Assembly: GCA_017553505.1 (NCBI GenBank)
Contig: JAFZLD010000007.1
Span: 1-64,000 of the forward strand
Source of the DNA: Lachnospiraceae bacterium
GTDB taxonomy: Bacteria; Bacillota; Clostridia; Lachnospirales; Lachnospiraceae
Direction of reading: 5' to 3'
Length of the DNA: 64,000 nucleotides
The position numbers and the translations under genes are program-made. This document shows, piece by piece, positions 9,233 to 16,750 of the stretch. Within the stretch, counting starts at the first letter, position 1. The number at the start of each line of letters is the position of its first letter. The notes below the pieces were generated by a model. The model was not told the origin of the DNA and made no database searches. It saw nothing but the letters and a program-made list of their open reading frames with translations.

Positions 9233-11086
9233 ATGAGCTGGTTAGATGAAAAAGAATCCGAAAACAAGCCGGGTCTTATATTTGTGACCCGTAAGGTTCT
9301 TAAATATATATTTTCGGTGGCATGGAAGACTAAGAAGAGCGTGTTCTTTATGGCGTTTCTCAGGTTTATCGGGCAGGCTTTGTCTGAGCTTAAGGTCCTT
9401 CTTTTGCCCAAACTTTTGATTGATGAAATTATGGCGATTAAGGATGGGGCGCCACTTGATACGCATATCAGGACAATCGTGATTTATGTGGCGCTTACGG
9501 TGTCGGCAGAGTTTCTTTCGAGACTCTTCCAGCATATTGCCAATTCCTCTATCAATTATATGTCTACGATTTTTGAAAGAGCACTCAATGAGAAGATGTG
9601 CGAGAAGTCGATGACCATGGATTTTCAGTATACCGAAGATCCGGAGGTGCTTACGCAGCAGAGAAAGGCGCAGGACGGTATTTCCTGGTATTCGGGTGGA
9701 GTTGTGGGAATCATGGATTCGCTTTACCAGATAGTGTACAGCATACTTCTTATGGCTACGTCCGTGACTATTATAGCTATTTACTGTCCGCTTATTATTC
9801 CGGTTCAGATTGTGGCGATGGGTATAGTTTTCTTTTACAATCTTAAGAATCAGAAGATTGAGCTTGAGTTCTACGGGAAGCTTGCCAAGTCAAATCGTTT
9901 GTTCAGCTACTTTATGTTTGATATACCTTCTTACAAGAACGGTATGGATACAAGATTGTACGATGGTGCGGACATGTTCACCGAGAGAGGCGTGCAGTTC
10001 GAATATGAGCAGATTGCGGTGTGGGCCGAGCAGAATCGTCTTCAGAGAAGCAACAGGGTTAAGGGCGATATTGCCAATGCATTTCGCGATGCTTTAAGTT
10101 ACTTCTACATGGGCTTCCGTGCGTTGAAGGGGCTTATTACCGTCGGTGATTTCACGATGTGTGCTTCGGCTGCCAGCAGATTGTATCAGAGCTTGCTCGG
10201 TATCGGCAACAATGTGCAGGAGCTTACCAAGAGATGTAATTATGCGTATCAGTTTCTTTTGTACCTTGATTACCCGGATGCGCTTAAGAAGGGTGACAAG
10301 GAGGTTACGGGTGAGAAGCATACGATTGAGTTTGAACATGTGTCATTTAAGTATCCTCGCGGTGAGGAGTATGTGCTTAAGGATGTCAATATCAAGATCT
10401 CTTCCGGGGAGCATTTGTCTGTTGTAGGGTTAAACGGCGCGGGTAAGACTACGTTTATTAAGCTCCTGTGCCGTCTCTACGACGTAACCGAGGGACGAAT
10501 CCTTGTGGATGGTATCGATATCAGGGAGTATTCGTCTCATGAGTACAGAAAACTGTTCTCGGTGGTGTTCCAGGATTTCATGCTGTTTGCTTTTTCCCTT
10601 AGGGACAATGTTGAGATGGGCGATACGGACAGAGAGGCAAGCGATGCCGAGCTTGAGAGCGCGCTTGAGCTTTCGGGTATGAGTGAGGATGCGGCGAAGC
10701 TTGAGAAGGGCTATGATACGACGCTGTTTAAGGGGTACGATGAGAACGGTACCGAGTTGTCGGGTGGTCAGAAGCAGAAGACGGCAATCAGCCGTGCTTT
10801 GTACAGAAACGCGCCGGTTGTAATTCTGGACGAGCCTACCGCGGCGCTTGATCCGATTGCGGAGTATGAAATTTACAAAAAGTTTGATACACTTGTGGGT
10901 GGAAAGACTGCGATTTACATTTCGCACAGACTTTCAAGCTGTAAGTTCTGCGATAAGATTGCGGTGTTCTCGGACAAGACCATCAAGGAATACGGAACAC
11001 ACGATGAGCTGGTGGATATTGAAGGCGGTATCTATGCAGAGATGTTTGAGGCGCAGGCACAGTATTATATTAATGCGGCATCGTAG
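9233..11086 (+). CDS. ABC exporter, membrane plus ATPase half-transporter (second of pair)
   Basis: 617-aa partner of the preceding half-transporter. Membrane segments cover the first ~320 residues. The ATPase domain has Walker A GLNGAGKTTF, Q-loop FQDF, canonical signature LSGGQKQK, Walker B VVILDEPTAALD and H-loop ISHRLSS. I choose the ATG at 9233, 7 bases after GGGGAG; an in-frame ATG at 9218 overlaps the previous stop and would add five residues. The canonical signature here against the altered one in the partner suggests an asymmetric heterodimer, as in other paired exporters (inference). Confidence 0.9.
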   Translation: MSWLDEKESENKPGLIFVTRKVLKYIFSVAWKTKKSVFFMAFLRFIGQALSELKVLLLPKLLIDEIMAIKDGAPLDTHIRTIVIYVALTVSAEFLSRLFQHIANSSINYMSTIFERALNEKMCEKSMTMDFQYTEDPEVLTQQRKAQDGISWYSGGVVGIMDSLYQIVYSILLMATSVTIIAIYCPLIIPVQIVAMGIVFFYNLKNQKIELEFYGKLAKSNRLFSYFMFDIPSYKNGMDTRLYDGADMFTERGVQFEYEQIAVWAEQNRLQRSNRVKGDIANAFRDALSYFYMGFRALKGLITVGDFTMCASAASRLYQSLLGIGNNVQELTKRCNYAYQFLLYLDYPDALKKGDKEVTGEKHTIEFEHVSFKYPRGEEYVLKDVNIKISSGEHLSVVGLNGAGKTTFIKLLCRLYDVTEGRILVDGIDIREYSSHEYRKLFSVVFQDFMLFAFSLRDNVEMGDTDREASDAELESALELSGMSEDAAKLEKGYDTTLFKGYDENGTELSGGQKQKTAISRALYRNAPVVILDEPTAALDPIAEYEIYKKFDTLVGGKTAIYISHRLSSCKFCDKIAVFSDKTIKEYGTHDELVDIEGGIYAEMFEAQAQYYINAAS

Positions 11087-11154
11087 GGTATTGAGTGTGG
11101 GCACGTGGGTGTCGGCGTGAGACTGTGCGGTGTCGGGAATCGAGGGAATAAACT

Positions 11155-11976
11155 TTGCATACAAAACTTACTGTAATAGTGGATAATACCGCAGATTGCG
11201 GGCTTGAAGGAGAATGGGGGCTGTCGATTCTTGCAGAAATCGGTGGCAGGAAGATACTGGTGGATACAGGTAAGTCGGAATTATTCGCCGATAATCTGAA
11301 AGCGCTGGGATTTGATATGGCGGCGGTGGATTACGGCGTGCTAAGTCATGCTCATTACGATCATGCGAACGGAATGCCCAGGTTCTTTAAGGATAATCAA
11401 AGTGCAAAGTTTTATTTAAGGGACGGAGCGTCTGAGAATTGTTACAAGCGTTGGACGGTGATTCTTAAGAAATATATCGGGTTGCCTAAGAATGTGACTT
11501 CCGAATATGCCGACCGGATAGAATATGTGTCGGGCGATTATCGGTTGTGCGAGGGCGCATGGCTGGTGCCTCATAAGACAGAGGGTCTTGAGCTTATAGG
11601 CAAGAGAGAGAAGATGCTTATAAAGACTGCGCGGGGCTGGAAGACAGATTCTTTTGCCCACGAGCAGAGTCTGGTACTTGATACGGATAAAGGGCTCGTG
11701 ATTGTCAATTCCTGTTCCCACGGTGGCGTAATGAATATTGTCCGCGAAGTGCAGGAAACCTTCCCCGACAAGCATATCTACGGGTATATCGGAGGTATGC
11801 ACCTCTTCAATAAGAGCGACGAGTTCGTGCGCGACGTGGCTTCCGGGCTTGAGGCAGCAGGCGTGGACTTCGTCTGCACCGGGCATTGCACCATGGGGCA
11901 TGCTTATAAGGTCATGAAGGAGATACTGGGTGACAAGTTATGTCAGCTTAAAGTGGGATTGGTGATGGAGTTTTAA
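11155..11976 (+). CDS. MBL-fold metallohydrolase
   Basis: 273-aa metallo-beta-lactamase-fold protein. The metal-binding motif SHAHYDHANGM is near residue 65 (HxHxDH), with VNSCSHGGV and TGHCTMG supplying later histidine ligands. The order and length resemble the MBL branch loosely annotated as dihydropterin-methyl-aminobenzene-phosphate synthase-like, a name that should not be taken as function. Translation appears to start at a TTG (11155), about 8 bases after GAGGG. It is followed after 13 bases by a small unknown gene with a strong ribosome site, so the two are probably co-transcribed. Confidence 0.75.
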   Translation: MHTKLTVIVDNTADCGLEGEWGLSILAEIGGRKILVDTGKSELFADNLKALGFDMAAVDYGVLSHAHYDHANGMPRFFKDNQSAKFYLRDGASENCYKRWTVILKKYIGLPKNVTSEYADRIEYVSGDYRLCEGAWLVPHKTEGLELIGKREKMLIKTARGWKTDSFAHEQSLVLDTDKGLVIVNSCSHGGVMNIVREVQETFPDKHIYGYIGGMHLFNKSDEFVRDVASGLEAAGVDFVCTGHCTMGHAYKVMKEILGDKLCQLKVGLVMEF

Positions 11977-11989
11977 GGAGGTTTTGGTT

Positions 11990-12451
11990 GTGGAGTATAT
12001 TGATGATTTAACTTATATCAAGGATATGAAGCATATGCAGAACGGACCTTGGCATCAGTACGATGTGCTGATTGACGCGAGGGGCTACGGCTGGAGCACA
12101 ATGATTGACTGGGCTGAGTATGTGAGGACAGCCGATATAAACGATGTTCAGCAGGTTACCACAAGCACTATCGTCGGCGGCCGCGATGTTGATGTTACCG
12201 CAGAGTATAAGGAGGCCGGCTCGGTTAAGGCGATGAAGTCACTGACTGTTGAGCAAGGCGTATTAAGCATAGCCGGCATGAGCAAGGTGCTCCGCGCACC
12301 CATGAAGATTGTCTGGTTCAACCAGACGCAGGTGCTGCGCTTCTTCACGCCTCTCAATGATGAGTTGCGGGTTAAGCAGTACGCCGAGACCGTCATTCGC
12401 CGCAACTTTGGCACTCCGAATGAAATGAAGCTTGGCAAGCCTCAGGGGTGA
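11990..12451 (+). CDS. Conserved-looking hypothetical protein
   Basis: 153-aa soluble protein that I do not recognise. It has no signal peptide or membrane segment, with mixed alpha/beta character and two short basic stretches near the C-terminus (VIRRNFGTP, MKLGKPQG). A TTG at 11984 is in frame but lies only 2 bases after AAGGAGG; the GTG at 11990 has 8-base spacing and is preferred. It follows the MBL gene by 13 bases and is followed by a clear terminator, so the pair forms a short operon. Confidence 0.65.
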   Translation: MEYIDDLTYIKDMKHMQNGPWHQYDVLIDARGYGWSTMIDWAEYVRTADINDVQQVTTSTIVGGRDVDVTAEYKEAGSVKAMKSLTVEQGVLSIAGMSKVLRAPMKIVWFNQTQVLRFFTPLNDELRVKQYAETVIRRNFGTPNEMKLGKPQG

Positions 12452-12513
12452 TTAAGGGGCTATATGTGGCAGGCCTCGAAGCCATATTATAATTGAATAT
12501 GCTTATTATGACC

Positions 12514-12540
12514 GGGCAGAATCTTTTGATTCTGCCCTTT
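12514..12540 (+). terminator. Terminator of MBL operon
   Basis: A 10-bp perfect stem (GGGCAGAATC, 12514-12523, with GATTCTGCCC, 12528-12537) has a TTTT loop and is followed by TTT. It ends the MBL/unknown pair and precedes a hairpin-repeat array. Confidence 0.75.
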
Positions 12541-12563
12541 GTGTTGGGACGATTTACTTGAAA

Positions 12564-12974
12564 CCCATACCATTAGATACATTTGTCCTTTATGGAAGGG
12601 TATAATACTGGCTTTAATTTGGGGCGGCCCATTCCTTAGAGCGTTGAATTGGCATATGGAAGGGGCATTTCATGTGGGCAGAAATCATATTGCCCATACC
12701 ATATAATGATTTTCGCCATATGGAAGGGGATAACTGGATGGGTATACCCCTACCACGGGGGCTTATGTGTACAAAAGGAAGGGGGAAACTTTCCGCATGA
12801 AACAGATGTTAACCCTACCATTAAGAAAAATGGTCAAAATGGAGGGGGAAAAACAATAATCGGTGATAAAAATGGCCCATCCATATTAGCTTGGTAGCCT
12901 ATATAGATGGGGATTTGCAAGATGGCTTTTTCTTTTACACCCATCCATGCAGGAAGAAGTCAGAAATGGCAGGT
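12564..12974. repeat. Hairpin-repeat array 1, seven units
   Basis: Seven degenerate units, each made of a 10-nt arm resembling CCCATACCAT, a 16-17 nt unconserved centre, and a 10-nt arm resembling TATGGAAGGG. Units: 12564-12600, 12628-12664, 12693-12728, 12747-12783, 12812-12847, 12875-12911, 12939-12974. Pitch is 64, 65, 54, 65, 63 and 64. The two arms are partly complementary (CCATA with TATGG, CCC with GGG); the sixth unit has instead a perfect CCCATC/GATGGG pair, which looks compensatory. The pitch is not a multiple of three and the frames crossing it carry no recognisable protein, so it is non-coding. It fills most of the 697-base gap between the gene ending at 12451 and the small XRE gene. 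Confidence 0.75.
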
Positions 12975-13024
12975 AAACTCGCGACTTTACTATTTACAAA
13001 CAGCCTTGTGGCGAGTATCATATG

Positions 13025-13110
13025 TTCTTGTAACAATTTAATATTGCCTTACATCCCCCGGAGACAGCGGTGTCGACAGCTCAGAGGAGCGGAGGATGTC
13101 GTAACAAGAA
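13025..13110 (+). other. Possible structured leader of small XRE gene
   Basis: Nested inverted repeats precede the XRE gene at 13149: TTCTTGT (13025-13031) with ACAAGAA (13104-13110), and inside it ACATCC (13051-13056) with GGATGT (13094-13099). The closing structure is modest and could be chance. No known riboswitch class is recognised. Confidence 0.3.
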
Positions 13111-13148
13111 GTCTGAAAAGAAACCATTATTACACAGGAGGCACACAT

Positions 13149-13406
13149 ATGGAATATCCGGTACTGGATACTATCGCAATCGGAGCGCGTATCAAGATGC
13201 TTCGCAAGAATCACCACCTCACCGTCGGAGACGTGGCGAGGTTCATGGGCTTTGAGTCCGAGCAGGCCGTTTACAAATGGCAGCGCGGCGAGAGCTTACC
13301 CACCGTTGACAATCTTTTTGCATTAAGCAGATTGTTTGAGACTTCGGTGGATCACATATTGACAGGAGACACAGAGGAGAGCGCGTGCTCTCCTCTTGTT
13401 GCTTAG
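13149..13406 (+). CDS. Small XRE-family helix-turn-helix protein
   Basis: 85-aa protein consisting almost entirely of a Cro/C1-type helix-turn-helix (ARIKMLRKNHHLTVGDVARFMGF, split as two helices, then QAVYKWQRGESLPTVDNLFALSRLF). The true start is the ATG at 13149, 6 bases after AGGAGG; the reading frame is open upstream through repeat DNA but that extension is not protein-like. The 3' end overlaps the convergent acetyltransferase gene by four bases (13403-13406). It may regulate itself or its neighbour; no operator could be identified. Confidence 0.8.
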   Translation: MEYPVLDTIAIGARIKMLRKNHHLTVGDVARFMGFESEQAVYKWQRGESLPTVDNLFALSRLFETSVDHILTGDTEESACSPLVA

Positions 13407-14056
13407 CAGCTGATGAGTTCTCCGAAATGAGCTATGTCATTCTTAAGTTCGCCAATAAATTGCGACACATGCCAGCCGTCGGTGGTTGCGTGATGGCAGG
13501 TAATGGAAAGCGGCATGATTACGCGCTCGCCCTCATGGTGAAACTTGCCCGCTTCAAGACTTGGGAAGAAATAAGGCTTGTTATCGTAACTATGCACCGC
13601 GAAATGTTTGAATTCAACCCACGGAACTGAAGATACTGTGTAAGCATTTTCGGGCGGAACGCCGGGGCGCGCGAGGAATCCGTGATTGGCGCCGCATTCT
13701 GCCTGAGTGTAAAGATATTCCTCGTGAAATTTCTTGAAATCTTCCTTGTACTCCGTCCAGGCAAAAGAAAACGTCTTCGTATCATCATGCCACATTGCAT
13801 ACATCGGAGTGAGAGTATCATAGTAGCCAAGCGCATCTTCTTTAAAGGCACACTTAAACTCCGAAAACTTATTGAGGTTACGTGTCACAAGCCAGAGATA
13901 CGCGGGGAAAAACTTCATGTTGCGTTCTTTGACCGCTGCTAAAACTTTCGTAACATCAAGCTCAATGGTAAGCGAATAGCCTGTCGGAGCCATCTTGGAA
14001 AAATAATAAAAGACTTCTCTTCGAGGCCAGTTTTCAACATCAATTTTGTTAAACAT
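13403..14056 (-). CDS. Chloramphenicol acetyltransferase-like protein
   Basis: 217-aa protein with the length and layout of the trimeric CAT family, which transfers acetyl from acetyl-CoA to the 3-hydroxyl of chloramphenicol. The catalytic motif HHxxxDG is present as HHATTDGWH with the presumed catalytic histidine at residue 189; the N-terminal block (FNKIDVENWPRREVFYYF) and NHGFLARPG segments also fit. GGAGG precedes the ATG. Many chromosomal homologues in Clostridia have not been shown to confer resistance, so the substrate is uncertain. It is convergent with, and overlaps by four bases, the small XRE gene. Confidence 0.85.
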   Translation of the reverse strand: MFNKIDVENWPRREVFYYFSKMAPTGYSLTIELDVTKVLAAVKERNMKFFPAYLWLVTRNLNKFSEFKCAFKEDALGYYDTLTPMYAMWHDDTKTFSFAWTEYKEDFKKFHEEYLYTQAECGANHGFLARPGVPPENAYTVSSVPWVEFKHFAVHSYDNKPYFFPSLEAGKFHHEGERVIMPLSITCHHATTDGWHVSQFIGELKNDIAHFGELISC

Positions 14057-14195
14057 TTTAATACCTCCATGCCTGCATAATAGCGCGTAAGTCCGTGACG
14101 CGGTACCTACGGAAAGTAGAGTTAATGAGAAAGACGGCGCTTAATACAATATTAAGATATGTATTTTGCGAAAAGCCCAATTTTATGTAAAAAAT

Positions 14196-14204
14196 TGATA
14201 TAAT
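14196..14204 (+). promoter_or_regulatory. Extended -10 promoter of lipoprotein gene
   Basis: TGATATAAT, an extended -10 element, lies 27 bases before the ATG at 14231. No convincing -35 hexamer was found at normal spacing. Confidence 0.5.
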
Positions 14205-14230
14205 TTATTTGTTAGATTAGGGGGTATACT

Positions 14231-15559
14231 ATGAAAAGAATTTCTATTATCTTAACGGTGCTTGCACTGAGTATTGTGTGTGCGTGCGGTAGGCCCGAGA
14301 AGGCGGAGCCGGAAGCATCGATTTCCGATACATCTATAACTGCGTCTGCAGCTGCCGACGTATCTGATGAAGCCTCAAGCATTGCTTCTGAAAATGAAGA
14401 GCCTGAGGAAGCTCTTACAGGAACGACAATCGACTTTATGAAGAATTGCAAGGAACCGACAGCGCCGCTTGAAGAGCGCCTTACGAGGAGACCTTCCCGA
14501 GATGAATTGCCGGAAGGGATAGCGGCAGTGTTCTATGATAATGCGCCCTTTTCAGTGGTAATAGACCTAAAAGGCGATGCGGCAGAAGGCAGAAACAGGT
14601 TAGAGGTTCAGCATGAGTTTCATCTTTCCGACTACAATTATATTAAAGGCTGTGACAGTGATTTGTACTGGCGCAAGTATTTAATCAGCGATTTTGACGG
14701 AGACGGTATTGAGGAGCTCTTCTTTGAAGTATCGGGAATACCGTACGAAGATGGTTCCTTTTGCAGAAACGGTGGCACGTACACGCTCTTCTTTGAAGAG
14801 AGAGAATCGGGAGTTGTGCTTCATGTGTTAAGGGATGATGCATACTGGGATAAGTACAATAGCTTTCTTTGGGAAAATCCGGATTGGGTGCTGGCTGAAA
14901 GACCTTTTGAGGAGCGGCTTCTTGTAGCTCCGGCCAAAGAAGATGTGCAGCCGGAGATTGCAGCCGTTTTATATGAAAATGAGCCATTCACTGTTATTGA
15001 GAATGATTATATTGACGACGATACCAGAAAATTCTACTTGCATGAATACACGATGCCTGATTTCGACTGGCATTGGGGCTGTGCGGATTACACCTCATAT
15101 ATCGAGACCGGTGAATATATGCCGGTTGAGATTTTTTGGCGAGGGTACACTATTGTAGACATGGACCACGATGGTACCGAGGAACTGGTGTATTACGTCA
15201 ATTCCGACACAACCGTGGAGGGCTATTTCCTTGTATTTGCGGTTATTAAAAGCAAAGTATACGCTTACACAATTCATTACAGAGAGATGGGTACCCTTAA
15301 AATTGATGGAACCATGGACAGCTCAAGCGGCGCTTCATGGTCCGATATCTGGACTATTGAGAAATTCCGTAAGGACGGATACAAAGAAAAAGTCCTTGCA
15401 AGTGAGCAGGATGACGATTTTTATATAGGCGGGCGTAAAGTTTCGGAGGATGAATTTTACAGATTCAACGATGAACATTTAAGCATAAAAGATGCTCTTT
15501 GGACGGCGGTCGAGGAGGACGATTCGTGGCTTAATTACTATTATCGCGAGGAAGAATAA
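14231..15559 (+). CDS. Putative lipoprotein with two EF-hand/VCBS-like acidic repeats
   Basis: 442-aa secreted protein. The N-terminus has a hydrophobic segment ending IVCAC, a non-ideal lipobox, followed by a Ser/Ala/Glu-rich linker to about residue 65. Two repeats of ~150 residues follow, each with an acidic DxDxDGxEEL loop (DFDGDGIEELFF near residue 155, DMDHDGTEELVYY near residue 312), the kind of calcium-binding-like motif found in VCBS/FG-GAP proteins. The duplicated blocks (RPFEERL/RLTRRPS, AAVLYENEPFTV/AAVFYDNAPFSV) show internal duplication. No enzyme is recognised. The start has TAGGGGGT upstream. Confidence 0.6.
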   Translation: MKRISIILTVLALSIVCACGRPEKAEPEASISDTSITASAAADVSDEASSIASENEEPEEALTGTTIDFMKNCKEPTAPLEERLTRRPSRDELPEGIAAVFYDNAPFSVVIDLKGDAAEGRNRLEVQHEFHLSDYNYIKGCDSDLYWRKYLISDFDGDGIEELFFEVSGIPYEDGSFCRNGGTYTLFFEERESGVVLHVLRDDAYWDKYNSFLWENPDWVLAERPFEERLLVAPAKEDVQPEIAAVLYENEPFTVIENDYIDDDTRKFYLHEYTMPDFDWHWGCADYTSYIETGEYMPVEIFWRGYTIVDMDHDGTEELVYYVNSDTTVEGYFLVFAVIKSKVYAYTIHYREMGTLKIDGTMDSSSGASWSDIWTIEKFRKDGYKEKVLASEQDDDFYIGGRKVSEDEFYRFNDEHLSIKDALWTAVEEDDSWLNYYYREEE

Positions 15560-15579
15560 TATTCCGCCAATAAGCGTTG

Positions 15580-15608
15580 TTGGAAATTGGGATGCCTTAT
15601 GATATAAT
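15580..15608 (+). promoter_or_regulatory. Promoter of 15637 gene
   Basis: TTGGAA (15580-15585) and TATAAT (15603-15608) are separated by 17 bases, 28 bases before the ATG at 15637. Confidence 0.65.
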
Positions 15609-15636
15609 TAAGAAAACGAGTTTGCAGGGGTAAGAT

Positions 15637-16041
15637 ATGGACATTGGGAATACAGATATTAAGGATCTGACTCTTCACACAGACGAAGAGTTTGATAAAC
15701 TTAAGAAAAAGATTCGGGGGCAGAAGATTGTAATTGTGCTGTTGACTATAGCAGTGCTTCTTGTTATGGCTTTCGAATTCATACCGAGGTACGGCATGGT
15801 CAAAGAAGGCGGCTCTTACAAAGGCGAATATGGCGGCACACTTACTGTGTATGCAAGACCGACATTTTCTTTTGACGAAGACGGTGCCACAGCTTACGCC
15901 AGGAAGCTTGCGAAGCGTTACCACGACAGGGGCGATGTGGACGTGCTTGAGGTGGTGTTTGTGAAGTCGATGGCTAACATTACTTCGGAAGACAATGAAT
16001 ATATGACGATGACGTATTTGCTGGATAATATGTTTGATTGA
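15637..16041 (+). CDS. Small single-pass membrane protein of unknown function
   Basis: 134-aa protein. A charged cytoplasmic N-terminus (to KKKIRGQK) is followed by one membrane segment (residues ~32-48) and an ~85-residue probably extracellular domain containing GEYGGTLTVYA and a C-terminal acidic tail. I recognise no family. It has its own promoter, a GGGGTAAG ribosome site and its own terminator at 16047, so it is monocistronic. Confidence 0.6.
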   Translation: MDIGNTDIKDLTLHTDEEFDKLKKKIRGQKIVIVLLTIAVLLVMAFEFIPRYGMVKEGGSYKGEYGGTLTVYARPTFSFDEDGATAYARKLAKRYHDRGDVDVLEVVFVKSMANITSEDNEYMTMTYLLDNMFD

Positions 16042-16046
16042 TGGAG

Positions 16047-16075
16047 AGAGCTGCACCGCGGGGTGTGGCTCTTTT
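16047..16075 (+). terminator. Terminator of 15637 gene
   Basis: AGAGC-TG-CACC pairs with GGTG-TG-GCTCT around a GCGG loop and is followed by TTT, five bases after the stop codon. Confidence 0.7.
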
Positions 16076-16087
16076 CACGAGACGGGT

Positions 16088-16260
16088 ACAATAGATTTCT
16101 GAGGAAATCTATTGTCACGGGCTGTCGCCTTATAAGAATAAGCAAAATATACACCTGTTACACAGGCTAATAAAACATCAGGCCGAATTCGTCTTACATG
16201 CAAGCATGAAGCCGAACCCGGCCTGCTATTTTATTCACCCGACGATAAAACTGTCGGGTG
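16088..16260. repeat. Cluster of hairpins between convergent gene and tRNA
   Basis: Four inverted repeats follow the terminator: 16088-16115 (12-bp perfect arms, TGAG loop), CCTGT/ACAGG at about 16154-16166, a long interrupted stem at 16169-16235 (AATAAAA/TTTTATT outside, AGGCCG/CGGCCT, TTCG/CGAA, CATGC/GCATG inside), and CACCCGAC/GTCGGGTG at 16236-16260. From 16261 to the tRNA terminator I see only a GC-rich palindrome near 16306-16322. No gene is supported in 16042-16344. Confidence 0.55.
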
Positions 16261-16344
16261 ATATTTGGCTTTTCCTTGCAAGGCTCGTAGCTTTCGCAAG
16301 TCGAGCTCGCGGCGGCCGCGAGTCCTCTCCTGAGTCCACAAGCT

Positions 16345-16380
16345 CGAAAAAAAGAGGATATCCTTAACGGATATCCTCTT
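16345..16380 (-). terminator. Terminator of tRNA-Gly
   Basis: A 12-bp perfect stem (16352-16363 with 16369-16380, loop TTAAC) is followed on the minus strand by seven T. It starts 7 bases after the tRNA 3' end. Confidence 0.85.
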
Positions 16381-16387
16381 TTCTTCG

Positions 16388-16459
16388 AGCGCGAGACGGG
16401 GATCGAACCCGCGGCCCCCACCTTGGCAAGGTGGTGCTCCACCGCTGAGCCACTCGCGC
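16388..16459 (-). tRNA. tRNA-Gly(GCC)
   Basis: 72-nt cloverleaf read on the minus strand: 7-bp acceptor GCGCGAG/CTCGCGC, D-arm GCTC/GAGC, anticodon arm CCACC-TTGCCAA-GGTGG with anticodon GCC, 5-nt variable loop, T-arm with TTCGATC, discriminator T as expected for glycine. The CCA end is not encoded. It has its own promoter and terminator. Confidence 0.97.
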
Positions 16460-16515
16460 ATGTATTAAGATGTCGGCGTCTGAGACACAACTCATTAGTG
16501 CCGCAACAAGTATGT

Positions 16516-16544
16516 ATATTACATGAACGCCGGGTTTTTGTCAA
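16516..16544 (-). promoter_or_regulatory. Promoter of tRNA-Gly
   Basis: On the minus strand a consensus TTGACA (plus 16539-16544) and TAATAT (plus 16516-16521) are separated by 17 bases; this would give a leader of roughly 50 nt before the tRNA. Confidence 0.85.
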
Positions 16545-16668
16545 CGGGAAAATCGTACTTCTATGTCAGAGTTATTCGCAAATTGGCATATATAATCCGC
16601 CAATCGAACAGATGACGATATATTGTCAGAAAAATTAGAACATTACACAATAATTAACAGAATATAAG

Positions 16669-16697
16669 TTGCATCAAGCCTCAGTTTCTGTTATAAT
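16669..16697 (+). promoter_or_regulatory. Promoter of GGDEF/EAL gene
   Basis: TTGCAT (16669-16674), 17-base spacer, TATAAT (16692-16697). A short GC-rich hairpin (16711-16718 with 16727-16734) sits in the leader just before the ribosome site GAGGG. Confidence 0.7.
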
Positions 16698-16750
16698 ATA
16701 CTCGTGTAATTGCGTGGGAATAGGGGCCCGCGCAAAGAGGGAATAGAAAA

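Noticed and set aside
12564..12974. CRISPR array
   Set aside because: Repeats are 10-nt palindromic arms and degenerate, spacing is uneven, and there are no cas genes in the window. The same holds for 48546-48846 and 59384-59734.
12649..13148. Protein-coding frames across the repeat array, including an N-terminal extension of the small XRE protein
   Set aside because: Frames arise from repeat DNA, have no protein-like pattern, and the XRE gene has a strong ribosome site at 13149.
16194..16544. Minus-strand frame of 116 codons
   Set aside because: It covers tRNA-Gly, its promoter and its terminator.
16698..16750. Cyclic-di-GMP riboswitch before the GGDEF/EAL gene
   Set aside because: Leader is only ~45 bases with one short hairpin, too small for a GEMM aptamer.
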